Part shown: positions 12,965 to 24,158 of the stretch, piece by piece | How positions within the stretch are numbered: the stretch's first letter is position 1 | Layout of the letters: each line of letters begins with the position of its first letter | NCBI RefSeq assembly: GCF_003711515.1 | Contig: NW_021167079.1 | Coordinates: 6,752,385-6,816,384 of the forward strand | Origin: Sodiomyces alkalinus F11 | Taxonomy: Eukaryota; Ascomycota; Sordariomycetes; Glomerellales; Plectosphaerellaceae | DNA: 64,000 bases | Reading direction: 5' to 3' | The notes under the pieces: generated by a model | Database searches by the model: none | Told to the model about the DNA's origin: nothing | What the model saw: the letters and a program-made list of their open reading frames with translations, nothing else | Translations under genes and position numbers: made by a program

Positions 12965-14062
12965 ATGGAGGACGTCTCTATGAAAGAGGACATTGCGCTC
13001 GAGACGCCACCGTCTACTATATTCATCCCTCCCTCGGTCGACCAGAACGCTACCCTTGCTGGAGATTCATACACCTACTACTCCCCCATCCCCCCGAGTC
13101 TCCTCCCGACTGCTTCCTCCTCTTCGTCATCGCAACCAGACAACGCGGCTACAGTAAGACCCGAAACCACAGCCTCTCCAGACTCCCCTCTGGTCTTCCT
13201 AGGCATCGACGAAGCAGGCCGAGGACCGGTCCTAGGACCCATGGTCTACTCCGCATTCTACGTCCCCGTCCCCCTCTCCGACCCTCTCCTCCGCCAAACC
13301 CACCGCTTCGACGACTCCAAAGCCCTCACGCCCGCCGCCCGAATAAACCTCATGCGCATCCTCTGCGACCCGACCTCCGACCTCGCCACCTCCTGCGGCT
13401 TTGCCATCCGCGCCCTCTCCGCCCGCGACATCGCCGCCGGCATGCTCTCCACCGCCAACCCCTACAACCTGAACGCCCAGGCCTTCGACGCCACCGTCGA
13501 GATCATCCGCGGCGTCATAGCCCGCGGCGTCCGCGTCGAGGAGATCTTCGTCGACACCGTCGGCCAGCCCGCCGCGTACCAGGCCAAGCTGCAGCGCGTG
13601 TTCCCGGGCGTCAAGATCACCGTGGCCAAGAAGGCCGACAGCCTCTACCCTTGCGTCTCGGCGGCGTCCGTCTGCGCCAAGGTCACCAGGGATGCGGCGC
13701 TCGAGGTGCTGTACCGAGCCCACCGGGCCGCAACAATGGGCGAGGAGCGCGGTGGAACGGAAGCGGAGGACGGAGACGAGGCCATGGCGTGGGGGTCGGG
13801 TTATCCTTCCGATGCGAGGTGCGTGACGTGGCTGAAAAACAACATGCACCCCATCTTTGGATGGGGCCCCGAGTGCAGGTTCAGCTGGGGGACGGCCAAG
13901 GACATGGTGGAGGGGAAGAATGGCGTCAAGGTCGAGTGGCCGGTGGAAGATGACGGTGAGACCAACCGCATGACGGATTACTTTGTCTCGTCGGATCGGG
14001 GAATGGAGTCGGATGAGCTGGGGGCATGGTTTGGGAGGCCAGCCGGTGTGGAAGCGTTCTAA
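12965..14062 (+). CDS. RNH201: Ribonuclease H2 catalytic subunit A
   Basis: This enzyme cleaves the RNA strand of RNA-DNA hybrids and starts removal of single ribonucleotides from DNA, in complex with two smaller subunits. A single exon codes 365 aa. The first 74 residues are variable and Ser/Pro-rich. The type II RNase H domain begins with FLGIDEAGRGPVLGPMVY, giving catalytic Asp82 and Glu83, followed by FDDSKALT, FVDTVG (Asp197) and ITVAKKADSLYP with Asp225 and Tyr228. The end reads GYPSD..TWLKNNMHPIFGWG, the GYPS block of the eukaryotic subunit. The start in GCGCACGATGG is favourable. A longer overlapping ORF in another frame (12886-13953) is Arg/Pro-rich and a shadow. It converges with SEY1. 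Confidence 0.95.
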   Translation: MEDVSMKEDIALETPPSTIFIPPSVDQNATLAGDSYTYYSPIPPSLLPTASSSSSSQPDNAATVRPETTASPDSPLVFLGIDEAGRGPVLGPMVYSAFYVPVPLSDPLLRQTHRFDDSKALTPAARINLMRILCDPTSDLATSCGFAIRALSARDIAAGMLSTANPYNLNAQAFDATVEIIRGVIARGVRVEEIFVDTVGQPAAYQAKLQRVFPGVKITVAKKADSLYPCVSAASVCAKVTRDAALEVLYRAHRAATMGEERGGTEAEDGDEAMAWGSGYPSDARCVTWLKNNMHPIFGWGPECRFSWGTAKDMVEGKNGVKVEWPVEDDGETNRMTDYFVSSDRGMESDELGAWFGRPAGVEAF

Positions 14063-14322
14063 CATAATTGGGCCCGCGGTGAAGAAGATCAACCTTAAGA
14101 GGAAGCATAATGGCGGTGGGTATTCGTCGTGGAAATGCATTTACGGCGGCACCACGGTCGCCATCCTTTGTTGTATAATAATGACATCGATCAAAGCATA
14201 CAATGTATAAGGTAGAAGAAAACAATAAAACAACAAATAAGGCACGCCTGACCACCTTCAGGCAATGCCATAGACAAACGTCGCATACTGACCTCGCATA
14301 TCGCCATCGCTTGCTCGTACAA

Positions 14323-17135
14323 TCAAATATCATCATCATCATCTGACGTCTTCTTCTTCCCCCTGCTATCCAGGGTATCCATCCTCACCTCCTCGCGCTC
14401 CTTCTGTGGCATGTTCAATGCCTGTCGGGCCGTGTCCGAGTTCTCAATGAACTCGCGAAGCTTTTGCTTTCCGATATCGACGCCCTGGTTGGCGGCCGCA
14501 TTGGCCATTTGCATCATCGGACCGAGCATGTTCATCGTGTAAGCGACGTAAGTGCCGCCTGCAAGCAGGAGGAGGAAAATGAAGAGGAACGGGTTGCGGA
14601 GAACTAGTAGGAAATACAAAAAAAAATTAGCATCATGAACATCATGTGGCCCTTCTCCTCCCATTTGTTTGGGAGCAACGCCCACTTACCGGCAATGATC
14701 TCGTTCCAACCGAGAGCAACGAGAAGGGCGTAGAAGTAGAGCGGTACTTGGGCAACACCGCCGATGGCGCTTCGCTTCGCTTCCACGTAGACCCCGTCTG
14801 CTGTCTTCTTGAAACGAACGACGAGATCCTGACGCTTAGTCTCGCTGAGCACAGTCATCTCCTCCTCGAGGCTCTTGCCGTCCTCCTCATCGACACCTCC
14901 AATAGGGACTAGGTCCTCTTCGTCGCCGGCCTCGGCGCCCCGGGGCTGGGGGCCGATCCATCCCGGCAGGTCGGGGGACGCATAGGTAGCCGCGAGTCGG
15001 AATCGCGACAGCAGCGGGATGAGAGTGAGGGTCGACTCCCGGGCCCTGGTATAGATTCCCTCGATGTCGTCCGCGGGCGACCATATCCTGGGAACACCTG
15101 CATCGTCGTAGCGGAACTTGTCTTCGAAGTTCTCCCTCAGCTTCAGGAGAATGTTCCCTTCCATGACCTCTTCCTCGATCTTCTCCCGAAGGGCAACCCA
15201 ACTCTTGCGCCGCAGCCTCCAAAGGCCGACATCTACCTCCTCCTGAGTGGCCTCGAAGCTCTTCGCCCTCTCGGTGAATCGGCTCTGGGCTTCTCTGACG
15301 ATGTCCACAAAGACGTTCCAGACACGATCCCAGAGGTCTTTCTCGCTGGGCTGCTCCCCTTCTTCCGGAGCTCCGCCGCCGGCCCTCCCGGAGCCTAGCT
15401 TGTTGAATTCTAGCCCAACAGCATCGCCGAGACGCGACTTGACCCAACGCTCCACCCGAGTAGCCAATCTCCTCATCTCTTCCTTGCGTAACTTGCCACT
15501 CACGTCGTCCAGTTCCTTCTCAAAAATATCATACTGCGGCTTGAAGTTGGTCCATGGAATGCCTTGGATAGCTAGACTCTGGGCTTCGGTCTTGAAGAAG
15601 TCCAAGGTCTTGGCCTTCTCCTCAGCGACAATCTCGGCGAACTCGTATGAGGCGCCGGATTTCTGGCCGGCCTTGACAGCCGCCGAAACAGCATCGCTGA
15701 AGGATGCAATACCGGACTTGTGAACGGCAGTAAGGTGCGCCAGGTAGAGCGTCTTCAGACGGGAGTCAATCTTACTCTCCAAGTCCTGCCTCTTTCTGGT
15801 GTAGACCCCCTTGTGGTACCGGCTCGCTTGCGTCTCGAAAGCCTTGAGGCACTGGGTGCGGGCGTCGTTGCCTGTGGTGCCCAGGTCCGTCAATACTGCC
15901 GGCCTGCCAGTCCTGGTGGATTCCGCCTGCTTCTCCTCCAGCGGAACAATCGCCTGGTCGAAGCCGACGAGGACCTCGCGAGAGATCTCGTCGCACCGAA
16001 ACTGAGCGAGCAGCTCCTGCTGTGTGGGAAGATCAAGATCCTTGTTGTTGACAATCTGGTCCCAGACGCCCTCGGCATATATGGAGAAACCATCCGCAGG
16101 GATACGTCGGTGGTACTCGGGCAGGAAGACGCCGCCCTGAAACTCATGATCGCCCGAGTTGCCCGTCCGATGACCGGAGGTGAACCGAGTCGCAAGCTTC
16201 TGCACTTCGGTGGTGAACTTATCCGCCTGGAGAATCTTGTGGGGGAGGGCGGCGAAGGCAAAGTCAAAGTAGTCCTCGATGCGCGAGTTTTCCAGTCCCT
16301 GGGGTTTCGAGATGGAGGACCAGATCTTGGCCAGGTCTTGGACGAGGGTGTTGCGCAAAGCGGCGAGCGGGGTGACGCCTAGGTGGTCACGGATAACGAA
16401 GAACAGGAGGGATCGCAAGTTCGACCTTCGTAGATAGTAGACAGATCAGATCAGTACGACAATTCGACGGGCCCCCGGGCCTGGGATCGATCCGGGGAAC
16501 ACCTACTGCTTGTCTTTGAGGAAGAGCTGCAGGTTGACCTCAAAGACGGTCTTGAGCAACCCCATGTTGGCTCCGTTGTACAGGCCAACTTGGGTCTCCC
16601 AGATGTTGACGATGAGGACCTCGCTGGTGGCCAGCGCAAACAAGGCGCTCTTCCTCTCGAAGTCCTGATCCTCGCCGCGTTCGCGACCATCCGTACCCTC
16701 GACATCCATGACAAGGATGTTCTGGGCCATGTTGGCCTCTTTCTTGTTCTTGGACAGCCATATACCCTTCGTAGTCTGACGGCGTTCCGACTCGGACATG
16801 ACCGAGAAGTGGGTGCCGAAAAGGTTGTTCAAGAGAGTGGACTTTCCGGTGGACTGAGAACCGAAGACGGAAATGAGGTGATAGTTGAAACCTGTTTCGG
16901 CGACATGGACTTGACGGAGGTATTCGTTGAGATGAGAGCTAAAGCAAAGGGCGATTTCCGTCAGCATAGACCGCTACCAACCGCTATGTGGTTGCGAAAC
17001 AGTCATTTTCAGGTTCGGGGAGAGGGAGGGAGCCGCGCCGCACTTGAACTCCTTCTGGTCATCGATGACCTGCACGCCATGCTCGAAATCCTGGACGCTT
17101 GGGTCCGCGCCCACCGAGGCAAAATGTCCGTTCAT
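14323..17135 (-). CDS. SEY1: ER membrane-fusion GTPase Sey1 (RHD3/atlastin-like)
   Basis: Sey1 is a dynamin-like GTPase that fuses ER tubules. Four exons (17135-17044, 16938-16507, 16425-14690, 14603-14323) give 846 aa, close to the usual length. All junctions rebuild family blocks: EF + NSHLNEYL, LFLKDK + [22 protein letters not shown] + VLRNPFLF. The P-loop GSQSTGKST is at 57-65, followed by [14 protein letters not shown] with the G3/G4 region and VIRDH. A long helical middle domain follows. Two membrane segments form the C-terminal hairpin ([14 protein letters not shown] and [18 protein letters not shown]), then an amphipathic tail ending in [15 protein letters not shown]. Intron 1 uses the less common donor GTGCGG. 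Confidence 0.96.
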
Positions 17136-18094
17136 TGCGCAAGTGCTTGGAGATTTCATATATGTTGGAGAAGGCTATGTGTCATTGCGCGAACGTTCGT
17201 GGGGGTTGGGTAAATGTAAAAAGCATAACCCTGGGAGGTGACGGACAGCGAAGTGGGAACAAGGGATTAGGTATCCTCGAACCAGCCCTCGACTGACGAT
17301 GGGAAGGAAATTCGATGTCCAGGTGTCCCTGTCGCCTAACGTACCTGCCACCTTGTCATCGTCACGTGAAGTTGGCTGCACATGGCCGATGAAGGCCCCA
17401 CAAATAAGGTAAAGTACCTAGGTACGAAGTACTCTGTGGAGACGGATACGTAATTACAACGTCGTAATTACCCCTTATATTTGTCTTCGTACGGCGTACA
17501 CTTGAGTGCTTCCATACCGTCTTTTCTTGTAGCGCGAGGGAGCAGCATTAATAAACGCAGCACAACGACTCCTGCCCCTTCATTCCATCCTCGTAACGAC
17601 GTTTAACAAGACGTCGACACATCTAAATGCCACGGCTAGCTTTCCATTGCACATCTTACGCCGTTCGACAAAACAGGGTCGTACCAACGAGTGTCGTCCG
17701 AGAGCACAATGGTGAAAAGGTCCTGATTGAACAGCCAGAGGTATCTGAAGATTCTACGCATTTCGAACGTCTCAATTATCCGCCGAATTCTATGCCGGGA
17801 CTAGAGGTAGCTTGCGATCAAGTCTTTGCCTCACCTAGTGAACCTAATGATAGTACGAGAGAGCCTTGGGATTAATCAACCCTACCCTTTCTCGTCGTCA
17901 TAGACTTGAGGATCCAGACTCTGACGGAAGCATCAAAAGGTCCAGTCACTATGGGACGGCTGGATCGGTTCAGGCTGATTAGCCCCAGGCGAGTTGCCTG
18001 CAGAGAGCTATATAGATTGGTAGGCGGCAAGCTCCCCTGATGGACGGACCTGCCAACATGGAAATTCTCTGGCATCCGACGGCCGAAAGACAAG
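17136..18094. other. Intergenic, divergent 5' flanks of SEY1 and the Rds1-like gene
   Basis: 959 bp with no supported gene. A short ORF at 17627-17875 has no recognisable features. An AAGGTAAAGTACCTAGGTACGAAGTAC cluster lies near 17405-17430. Confidence 0.5.
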
Positions 18095-19504
18095 ATGAAG
18101 CAGCAGTTGAGTCAGAGTGGCTTCTGCGCCGCGTTCCTCGCTCTAGTGTGCGGCTCTCGAGCTGCGCCGTACGTATCTGAACCACAGACTACCTTCAGTC
18201 AACAGCCTACAACTACAGTCCCGGTGGTTCCCCATACCAATGTGACGTTTCATGGTCCTTTCGAAGGGACACCGACAACCACTGGTGCTCTCTCGACCAC
18301 CGTCCTGGCCGCTTCCATCCCAGCTAGACCTCCGCCTCCCGAGTTGCTCAAATATCCGGCCGACGGCAAACTCCACGGGGACCAACCAGCCCCGTACACC
18401 CCGTCGGGCGGTATCGGCACGAATGGCTCAGTGCCGGTCTATCGCGTCGCCAGCGACTTCGATTATCAATCTCTTGCGCTAGCATTGTACCACGAATGGA
18501 TCGAGCTCGACCTCTTCCATTGGGGACTCGCCCGCTTCCCCGAGTCCGAATTCGAGGCCAACAAACTCACCGCCGAGGACCGATATCTCCTCCAGTTCAT
18601 GGCCGAGCAGGAAGTCGGCCACGCCACGATCCTGACCAACATGCTAGGCCCGCAAGCCCCGAGGCAGTGCACGTACAACTACCCCGTGACCAGCCTGCGC
18701 GAATACCTCGACTTCTGCCAGAAGTTGACTCGGTGGAGCGAGGCCGGTGTCTATGGCTTTCTGCCGCACCTGAACTCGGGTCCGGCCGCCCAGCTCCTGC
18801 TGCAGAGCATCACGACTGAGGCTCGCCAGCAGATGATCTTCCGCCAATTTAGCGGTCTTTTCCCCATGCCCGTGTGGTTCATGGTCGCCGTTCCGCAGTC
18901 GTGGGCCTGGACCATGCTCGCCCCGTACATCTCGAGCTGCCCGTACAACCAGACCCGCCTAGTGTGGCAGAACTTCCCGGCCCTGCACGTTCTGAACCAG
19001 CCGAACTCGGCGCGAATCAACGGGTCCGACGTGTGGAATGAGACGACCGGTGGATGGTCAAACACCCTGTCGACCCAGGATATTGCCCGCTCGGAGTTCT
19101 GCGTCAACGCCACGGCCGTGGGAGAGAGCTGCGCTCCAGGGATTACGCGCAACCGCACGGAACCGCTGTCGTATCCTGGAAGACAGGTGTTTCTCAAGTG
19201 GGACGACCCCGGCCGGCCGGTGGGCCCCAACAATAGCTACGTTACGGCCACCGAGGTGGAAGTGCCACGGTTCGCCGCCTGGGTGACGCAGCTCAACGTC
19301 ACGTACTCGCCGTTGGAAGACGTCAACCTGTCCAACCGGACCGCCTATACCATCCAGCCCAATGTATCCACGCTTGAGGGCGATCCGGCCATCAACGGGA
19401 CCATGTTCCTCGCCCTCACGGATATAGACCTCTACGTCACCCCATACAATTTGACCCAGCTGAACCCGCATGTTGCTGCGCTTGCCATGTACCAGGCTGG
19501 CTAG
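18095..19504 (+). CDS. Secreted Rds1-like protein with ferritin-like domain
   Basis: Single-exon gene of 469 aa. A signal peptide is visible (MKQQLSQSGFCAAFLALVCGSRA, cleavage likely before APY). A Thr/Pro-rich linker of about 90 residues follows, then a ferritin-like helical bundle. Acidic/His positions of that fold appear in HEWIELDLFHWGLARF, FMAEQEVGHATIL and ITTEARQQMIFR. Many N-x-S/T sequons (NVT, NGS, NQT, NRT, NLS, NGT) fit a secreted glycoprotein. The pattern is that of fungal Rds1 stress-response proteins, whose S. pombe member responds to glucose, nitrogen and stress. Metal binding is inferred from the fold. No enzymatic activity can be assigned. Confidence 0.85.
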   Translation: MKQQLSQSGFCAAFLALVCGSRAAPYVSEPQTTFSQQPTTTVPVVPHTNVTFHGPFEGTPTTTGALSTTVLAASIPARPPPPELLKYPADGKLHGDQPAPYTPSGGIGTNGSVPVYRVASDFDYQSLALALYHEWIELDLFHWGLARFPESEFEANKLTAEDRYLLQFMAEQEVGHATILTNMLGPQAPRQCTYNYPVTSLREYLDFCQKLTRWSEAGVYGFLPHLNSGPAAQLLLQSITTEARQQMIFRQFSGLFPMPVWFMVAVPQSWAWTMLAPYISSCPYNQTRLVWQNFPALHVLNQPNSARINGSDVWNETTGGWSNTLSTQDIARSEFCVNATAVGESCAPGITRNRTEPLSYPGRQVFLKWDDPGRPVGPNNSYVTATEVEVPRFAAWVTQLNVTYSPLEDVNLSNRTAYTIQPNVSTLEGDPAINGTMFLALTDIDLYVTPYNLTQLNPHVAALAMYQAG

Positions 19505-20381
19505 GTTTGGGTGTGGTTCTCTTCTTGGATGCTAGCGACGATGATATTTCACCAGTGGTCTTGCTATTTTGCGGGAGCAGCACCTGGCTGGGTATCCATT
19601 TCTTTTGCAACTAAATTGCAAAAAAAGAAAAAAAAAGGCTTGTTGGTATTTGGTTTATGTGTGCTCTTTGTCTCTCGTGACTTGAAGAGGTGGGAGCTTT
19701 GATGGCAGTGGCTGTAGGACCATGTGAATAAAGGATGCCCAAAGGAGAATACTATACTCCGTACACTCTCATTCGTTTCTTTGACACCATCATGTGCTCT
19801 GATGCATCTGGAGACCAGAATTCATACATCACATATTGGAATAATAAGCCCATTTTCCAGGGCGGGGTTGGTGGGTAAAGGGCATGTGACCACACCTCAA
19901 AGAGCGACATTAAGGTACTTAGCCCCTCGTGGGATATGGTCATTTCTCAGGGAACTAGGCGTTTATGTTGGGGTCTGCTTCCTTTGTTTCACGCTCCGCT
20001 CACCAATGCCCATGGATTAAGGTCAGCTGGAGAAATTTGATCCTGTCCAACATCGTTCTCGTAATTACACGAGCTGAGTGACTATTCACTCGGCTCATCT
20101 GATACAATTTCCCAATACATCTAATACATCTACCCCTGGCTCGAGTAAAATTTCCCGACGTCCATCTCACATACAAACATCCAAAGTATCATGAGCCCGG
20201 GGGCTTTATATTTGTTGTTGTAATAACAACGGGCCAGGCAGTTCTCCGGTAGATGCACTTCCTCTTCAGCATCTGGGTACTCTGCTACATGTATTGGAGG
20301 TCTTGTTTTGACGTCCCGATAAAAGGGCACCGAGACCTTTGGGATAGGCCGTGACGAGTAGAATCTCTGCAAGACTGTGTA
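19505..20381. other. Convergent 3' flanks of the Rds1-like and FN3K genes
   Basis: 877 bp with no supported gene. A possible polyadenylation-type A-rich stretch lies near 19619-19636. Motifs ATACTCCGTAC (about 19753) and AAGGTAC (about 19914) belong to the dispersed palindrome family. Confidence 0.5.
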
Positions 20382-21515
20382 TCAGCCGTATTTTGCGATG
20401 AGGTTTTTCATGATCGACATGGCCCCTCCGCGGTATCCTCCTCCGAATAATGCGTAGTGATTTAGATGATGGTATCTATCCTAGTCAGTACATTAATGAC
20501 CAAAGGCGGAGTGTGCAAAGTCAGAGAGAACTATAAAGCATATAGGGGCTGAGCAGGGGAATGACTTACAGCTCATACAACGCCACACGGTCATCCCACT
20601 CCTCCACAGGTTCAGCCTTTGGTACAAGCCTCCCATACTCCGTCCAAAACGCTGAGCCAAAGCCGCCAAACATGCGCATGATGCCCAGTTCGTACTCGGA
20701 ATGGCCGTACACCGCACTCGGGTCGAAGACGACCTCCTCCACGCCGCCTTGCCCCGCGATGCGACCCCGCCCATGGTTCCCGCTCCACAAATCCCCATGG
20801 ATGACCACAGGCGTGATGTTCTTCATTGTCCCTTCGCCGACAAGCCGCGGCACGACAGCAGACGCGACGCGCTCCACCGAGCGCTCCAGCTCGGCGTTAG
20901 ACCCATTCGCCTCGACACCGGCGCGTAAAACGGCGCGCAAGCGGTTGTCGGCGTAAAAGTCCGCCCACGAGGCCTTCCACGAGTTGTCTTGCGGGGTCGC
21001 GCCGCAGCAGGTCGTCGCGGGGAAGCCGAACATGGGGCGGTCGAGCCCTTCCGGGATCGGCGCCGGTGTGGTGTGCAGCTGGGCGAGCTTGGCGGCGAGG
21101 GAGAGACCGGAGCCCGCCGGGGAGGAGGCGCGGAGGTCCAGGAAGTCGGTGGCCAGGAAGAACTTGCCGGGGGACGATTCCATGGCCCCGTGGGCATGTG
21201 AGCGGGGGCAAAAGCTGGGAACCGCGTCTGCTATTGCGTTCAGGGACGCATGCTCCCCTGCGTGAGAGTTAGGACGGTCGCCGCCTGGCCCTATCCGTAC
21301 CATGATGAGAAGGCATGCGGCATCTCACCCCTGAACATGACTTCGGAATCCTTTCCCAGACCCGTCTTTACAAAGTAGTTGACGGGCTTGCCATTCACGG
21401 TGGATGACAACTTGAAAGTAGATGAGAAGCCGGAGCCGCCATGAGAGGACAGCTTCGTGTTGGCGGGGTCGAGGCCGAGCGCCTCCAGAATTGCAGGGTC
21501 GACGTTTGGGGCCAT
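20382..21515 (-). CDS. Fructosamine / ketosamine-3-kinase
   Basis: FN3K-family kinases phosphorylate ketoamine adducts on glycated proteins and free amines, which leads to deglycation. Three exons (21515-21329, 21257-20570, 20475-20382) give 322 aa. Junctions rebuild VMFRG + EHASLNAIA and ALYEL + YHHLNHYALFGGGY. The protein starts MAPNVDPAILEALGLD. An aminoglycoside phosphotransferase fold follows, with VVIHGDLWSGN (catalytic HGD at 216-218) and VVFDPSAVYGHSEYELG, the metal-binding DP and the family GH.E.EL block. The C-terminus GGGYRGGAMSIMKNLIAKYG is typical. The Lys of the N lobe is in YFVKTG. Which glycated substrate is used cannot be read from sequence. Confidence 0.93.
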
Positions 21516-21987
21516 GATGCGTCACAGGATCTGTATAAGGATACAGGCTCTCTTCAATATGATTGCTTGATTCGTATGTTTATCCAGTTCCTCTTGGATG
21601 AGCTGTCAATTAGGTTACGCTTCTTACCACCCAAATGTCAAAAATTCACTTTGACGCACTGACGTCATGCTACCCCAACTTTTCCTCATTGAAGAATCCA
21701 TCCCCCTTAGCCGAGTGCCCAAAGCACAAATTTGGGGGTATCTTTTCCGTTCCCTTTCCATACATTTCCCGTTTCCCCATGCTCCGTCATTATTTAGTGT
21801 TGTAGGAAAATTAAATGAAATAAAGGTAATACCGTAATCCTGTCGTAGGATACGTAGCCAGTTGAACCCCAGCCGGCCACTCCATGATGGTTCGACTTAA
21901 TGGAGCAAACGCCCGATCTCCAGTCTTGCCGTTCTTGGCATGGTCGCATATCGTTGCATTGTAACGAGATGGAACGATAGAAACCGA
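21516..21987. other. Intergenic, FN3K 5' flank
   Basis: No supported gene. A moderately AT-rich patch lies near 21790-21835. Confidence 0.45.
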
Positions 21988-22323
21988 CTATGATTTTTCG
22001 ATGGATTTTCGTTTCCTCTCTTTCACAGTCTCGACATGCGCGAGCGAAGCGCTTGTCGAGACTCCCTGGTGAACCGCATCCTTGCCGTCACCCTGTTGAA
22101 GCAGCTGGACGGAGTTCTTGCGGGAAGAGGCCGCGGACGGGAAGGCTGAGGGTGACGGAGTCGAATGGGCCGGCGACTCTGACGGGGTAACGTCGTCGTA
22201 TATTTGCGGAGCAGCATCGAAGCACTCTCGGCAGGGGCACATGGGGCTCTTGTTGATGGCAGGAGGGGGAGTGCAGTGGCGCTTCCACCAGCTCTGCTTG
22301 ACTTCTTTCTTTGAAGGTTCCAT
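21988..22323 (-). CDS. Small hypothetical protein with a CPCREC motif
   Basis: I do not recognise this protein. From the only in-frame ATG with conserved-looking sequence it would be 111 aa. It has a WWKRHCTPPPAI segment, a CPCREC cysteine motif at residues 29-34, a Ser/Pro/Thr-rich middle and a basic C-terminus (VKERKRKSIEKS) resembling a nuclear localisation stretch. Codon use looks coding in the first half. An upstream extension to 22470 is open but starts only with GTG, so an upstream exon is possible. The 1.8 kb on its 5' side is gene-free. It may be a real lineage-specific gene or a chance ORF. Confidence 0.4.
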   Translation of the reverse strand: MEPSKKEVKQSWWKRHCTPPPAINKSPMCPCRECFDAAPQIYDDVTPSESPAHSTPSPSAFPSAASSRKNSVQLLQQGDGKDAVHQGVSTSASLAHVETVKERKRKSIEKS

Positions 22324-24158
22324 GGCTGAGTTCGAGGATGCGGTGACAAACTCTCTGAGGTGTGATGGTTGTTTAGCAAGAGAATAAGGCCTTGGTGGTT
22401 CTAATGCTGACGAGGTCTGAGGGCCAGGTTGTAGTAGGAAGCGAGTGGACTGGAATGAATGTATCTTCACGATCTGGAAGTTCTATACGAGTCAGGCTTA
22501 CGAGTGGGAGCCTTCTGTCTCTTATACGTATTATATCCAACGAGTGTCCTGCATTAACTTGACCACATCCGAGGTTATGTGAAGGCAGTGGGGTCGAGCC
22601 TACAATTTTGATAATGACCGGACCACACTGGGGCCGAGTAGCGGAGACCGGCAGTCTCGGACCCGAATTTATGGGTCCGGAACGGACAACGAGGACCCGG
22701 ATTTGGCCCAGTCAAACTCTTCGTCTGTGGAAAATCAGTGAGCAATCTCTGACCGAGGATATCTTGAGCGTGAAAAGCTGCGTATACCTACAATCTTTCA
22801 ACGGCTTATCTTGAAGCTAACAACTAGCCGCTGGCCCGCTGCTCTGGATCCATCCTGATGATGCCGCCAGAGTGCGATAACCGGACGAAACAAGCCGGGA
22901 TTTGGTCGGAGAAGACTCGCGGACAAACATGCACGACTACCGGATCCACTCTACTTCATCAAGTCCATGGGATGGATCTTTGCTTCACAAGGTTGGATCC
23001 TGTGAGGTCGACCTCCAATGATTCGCCCCAGGGTGACTCGCGCGGGATGTGATGCCAGGATCGTACCTGTATAAATACCTTCAACTTCGTAGTCCACGTC
23101 AACACGGCAGCCAAGCCGGGAATGTCCTATCGCACCCGTGGTGGGCCTCGGAAATAAGGGTCCTAGGCGCTTTTGAGTCGGATGAGTCATCATGACCCTT
23201 CACTCGAGGTGTCGGACGTCCGGACATATAGCCGAAAACTACCTCACATTGTTCCAGTGCCCTGGACCGAGAGACAAAGATGATATGATGTTGGGTTTAT
23301 ACGGCATCCTCTACATTCATTCTCGTCATTTCTGCTGTTAGGCTTATCTATCAGCATAAGTCGCCTGAATGTATCAGGAACCCATCATGAAGAAGGGAAC
23401 AAAAGAACCAAAATGCTTCTTACTCATCTTCCACTTCCTCTCATTCCATGCTTATCTTATCCAGCTTCTCTGGAGCTTGTCATTCCGTGAGTGATACATG
23501 CCTTTATTCGTCTTCATCCGTGTCTTACTGCCTCCTATCCTATTCACCACCAGAATATCTTCTCAAATTGGCTGGTTATCCAACAATGACATCTACCGAT
23601 GGCACATAATACCTTTATCCAGAGCCAGTGCCCAGTTCACTCGTTTTGTTCCCCAAAAGGACAAGGCCTTGCCAGAACAGCATTATAGTGATGGCATTGG
23701 TTATCAACAACAGTCCATCACAGGCTCTAAGAGCTTGTTCCACAAAGGCCCTTGGCAAGTGCTGGCCTCCCAACAATAACTTACCCAGTAACAGTTATTA
23801 CTCAGGCCTTCTATTTAACTCTTGCTGTGTCTCCCATATCCGGATGATGCCGAAACAAAGTTCCAACAGTCTCACTTCCTCTTCTCAAATCTTTGAGCTC
23901 AGAGGAACCCATTCACATCTGCACCCCACTAGCAACTCATATTCCCAGTTCTCTAGCTTCTACTCACGGGACGGTAAGTTCATGGTAAGTTCTTCCAACC
24001 TTTTCTTTTCCCCATCCTTTGAATCAACTAATATCTACGCACCTACGCGCCTTAACCACCAGTATAGACTCGTCATCTTTGGTTCTGCACCTACCTGCTT
24101 TTTATCCAGTAAAGAGTCGAAATCCTAACATTGCCATTTTCCTGCATAAACATACAAG
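22324..24158. other. 1.8 kb intergenic region, pyrimidine-rich toward its right end
   Basis: I see no recognisable gene. From about 23400 to 24150 the + strand is rich in C and T (many CTTATC, TTCTC and CCTC stretches), as in long fungal promoters or 5' untranslated leaders, and it leads into the ORF at 24159. Confidence 0.5.

Noticed and set aside
12886..13953. 355-codon ORF overlapping RNH201 in another frame
   Set aside because: Arg/Pro/His-rich translation of a GC-rich gene in the wrong frame; the RNH201 frame has intact catalytic motifs.
16430..16506. B-box-like GATCGATCC in a SEY1 intron as a tRNA gene
   Set aside because: No acceptor or D arm can be drawn around it on either strand; the segment is fully explained as intron 2 of SEY1.
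17627..17875. 82-codon + ORF between SEY1 and the Rds1-like gene
   Set aside because: No recognisable features, no supporting context; length within chance.
20130..20372. 80-codon - ORF beside the FN3K gene
   Set aside because: It lies downstream of the real FN3K stop at 20382 and has no family sequence.
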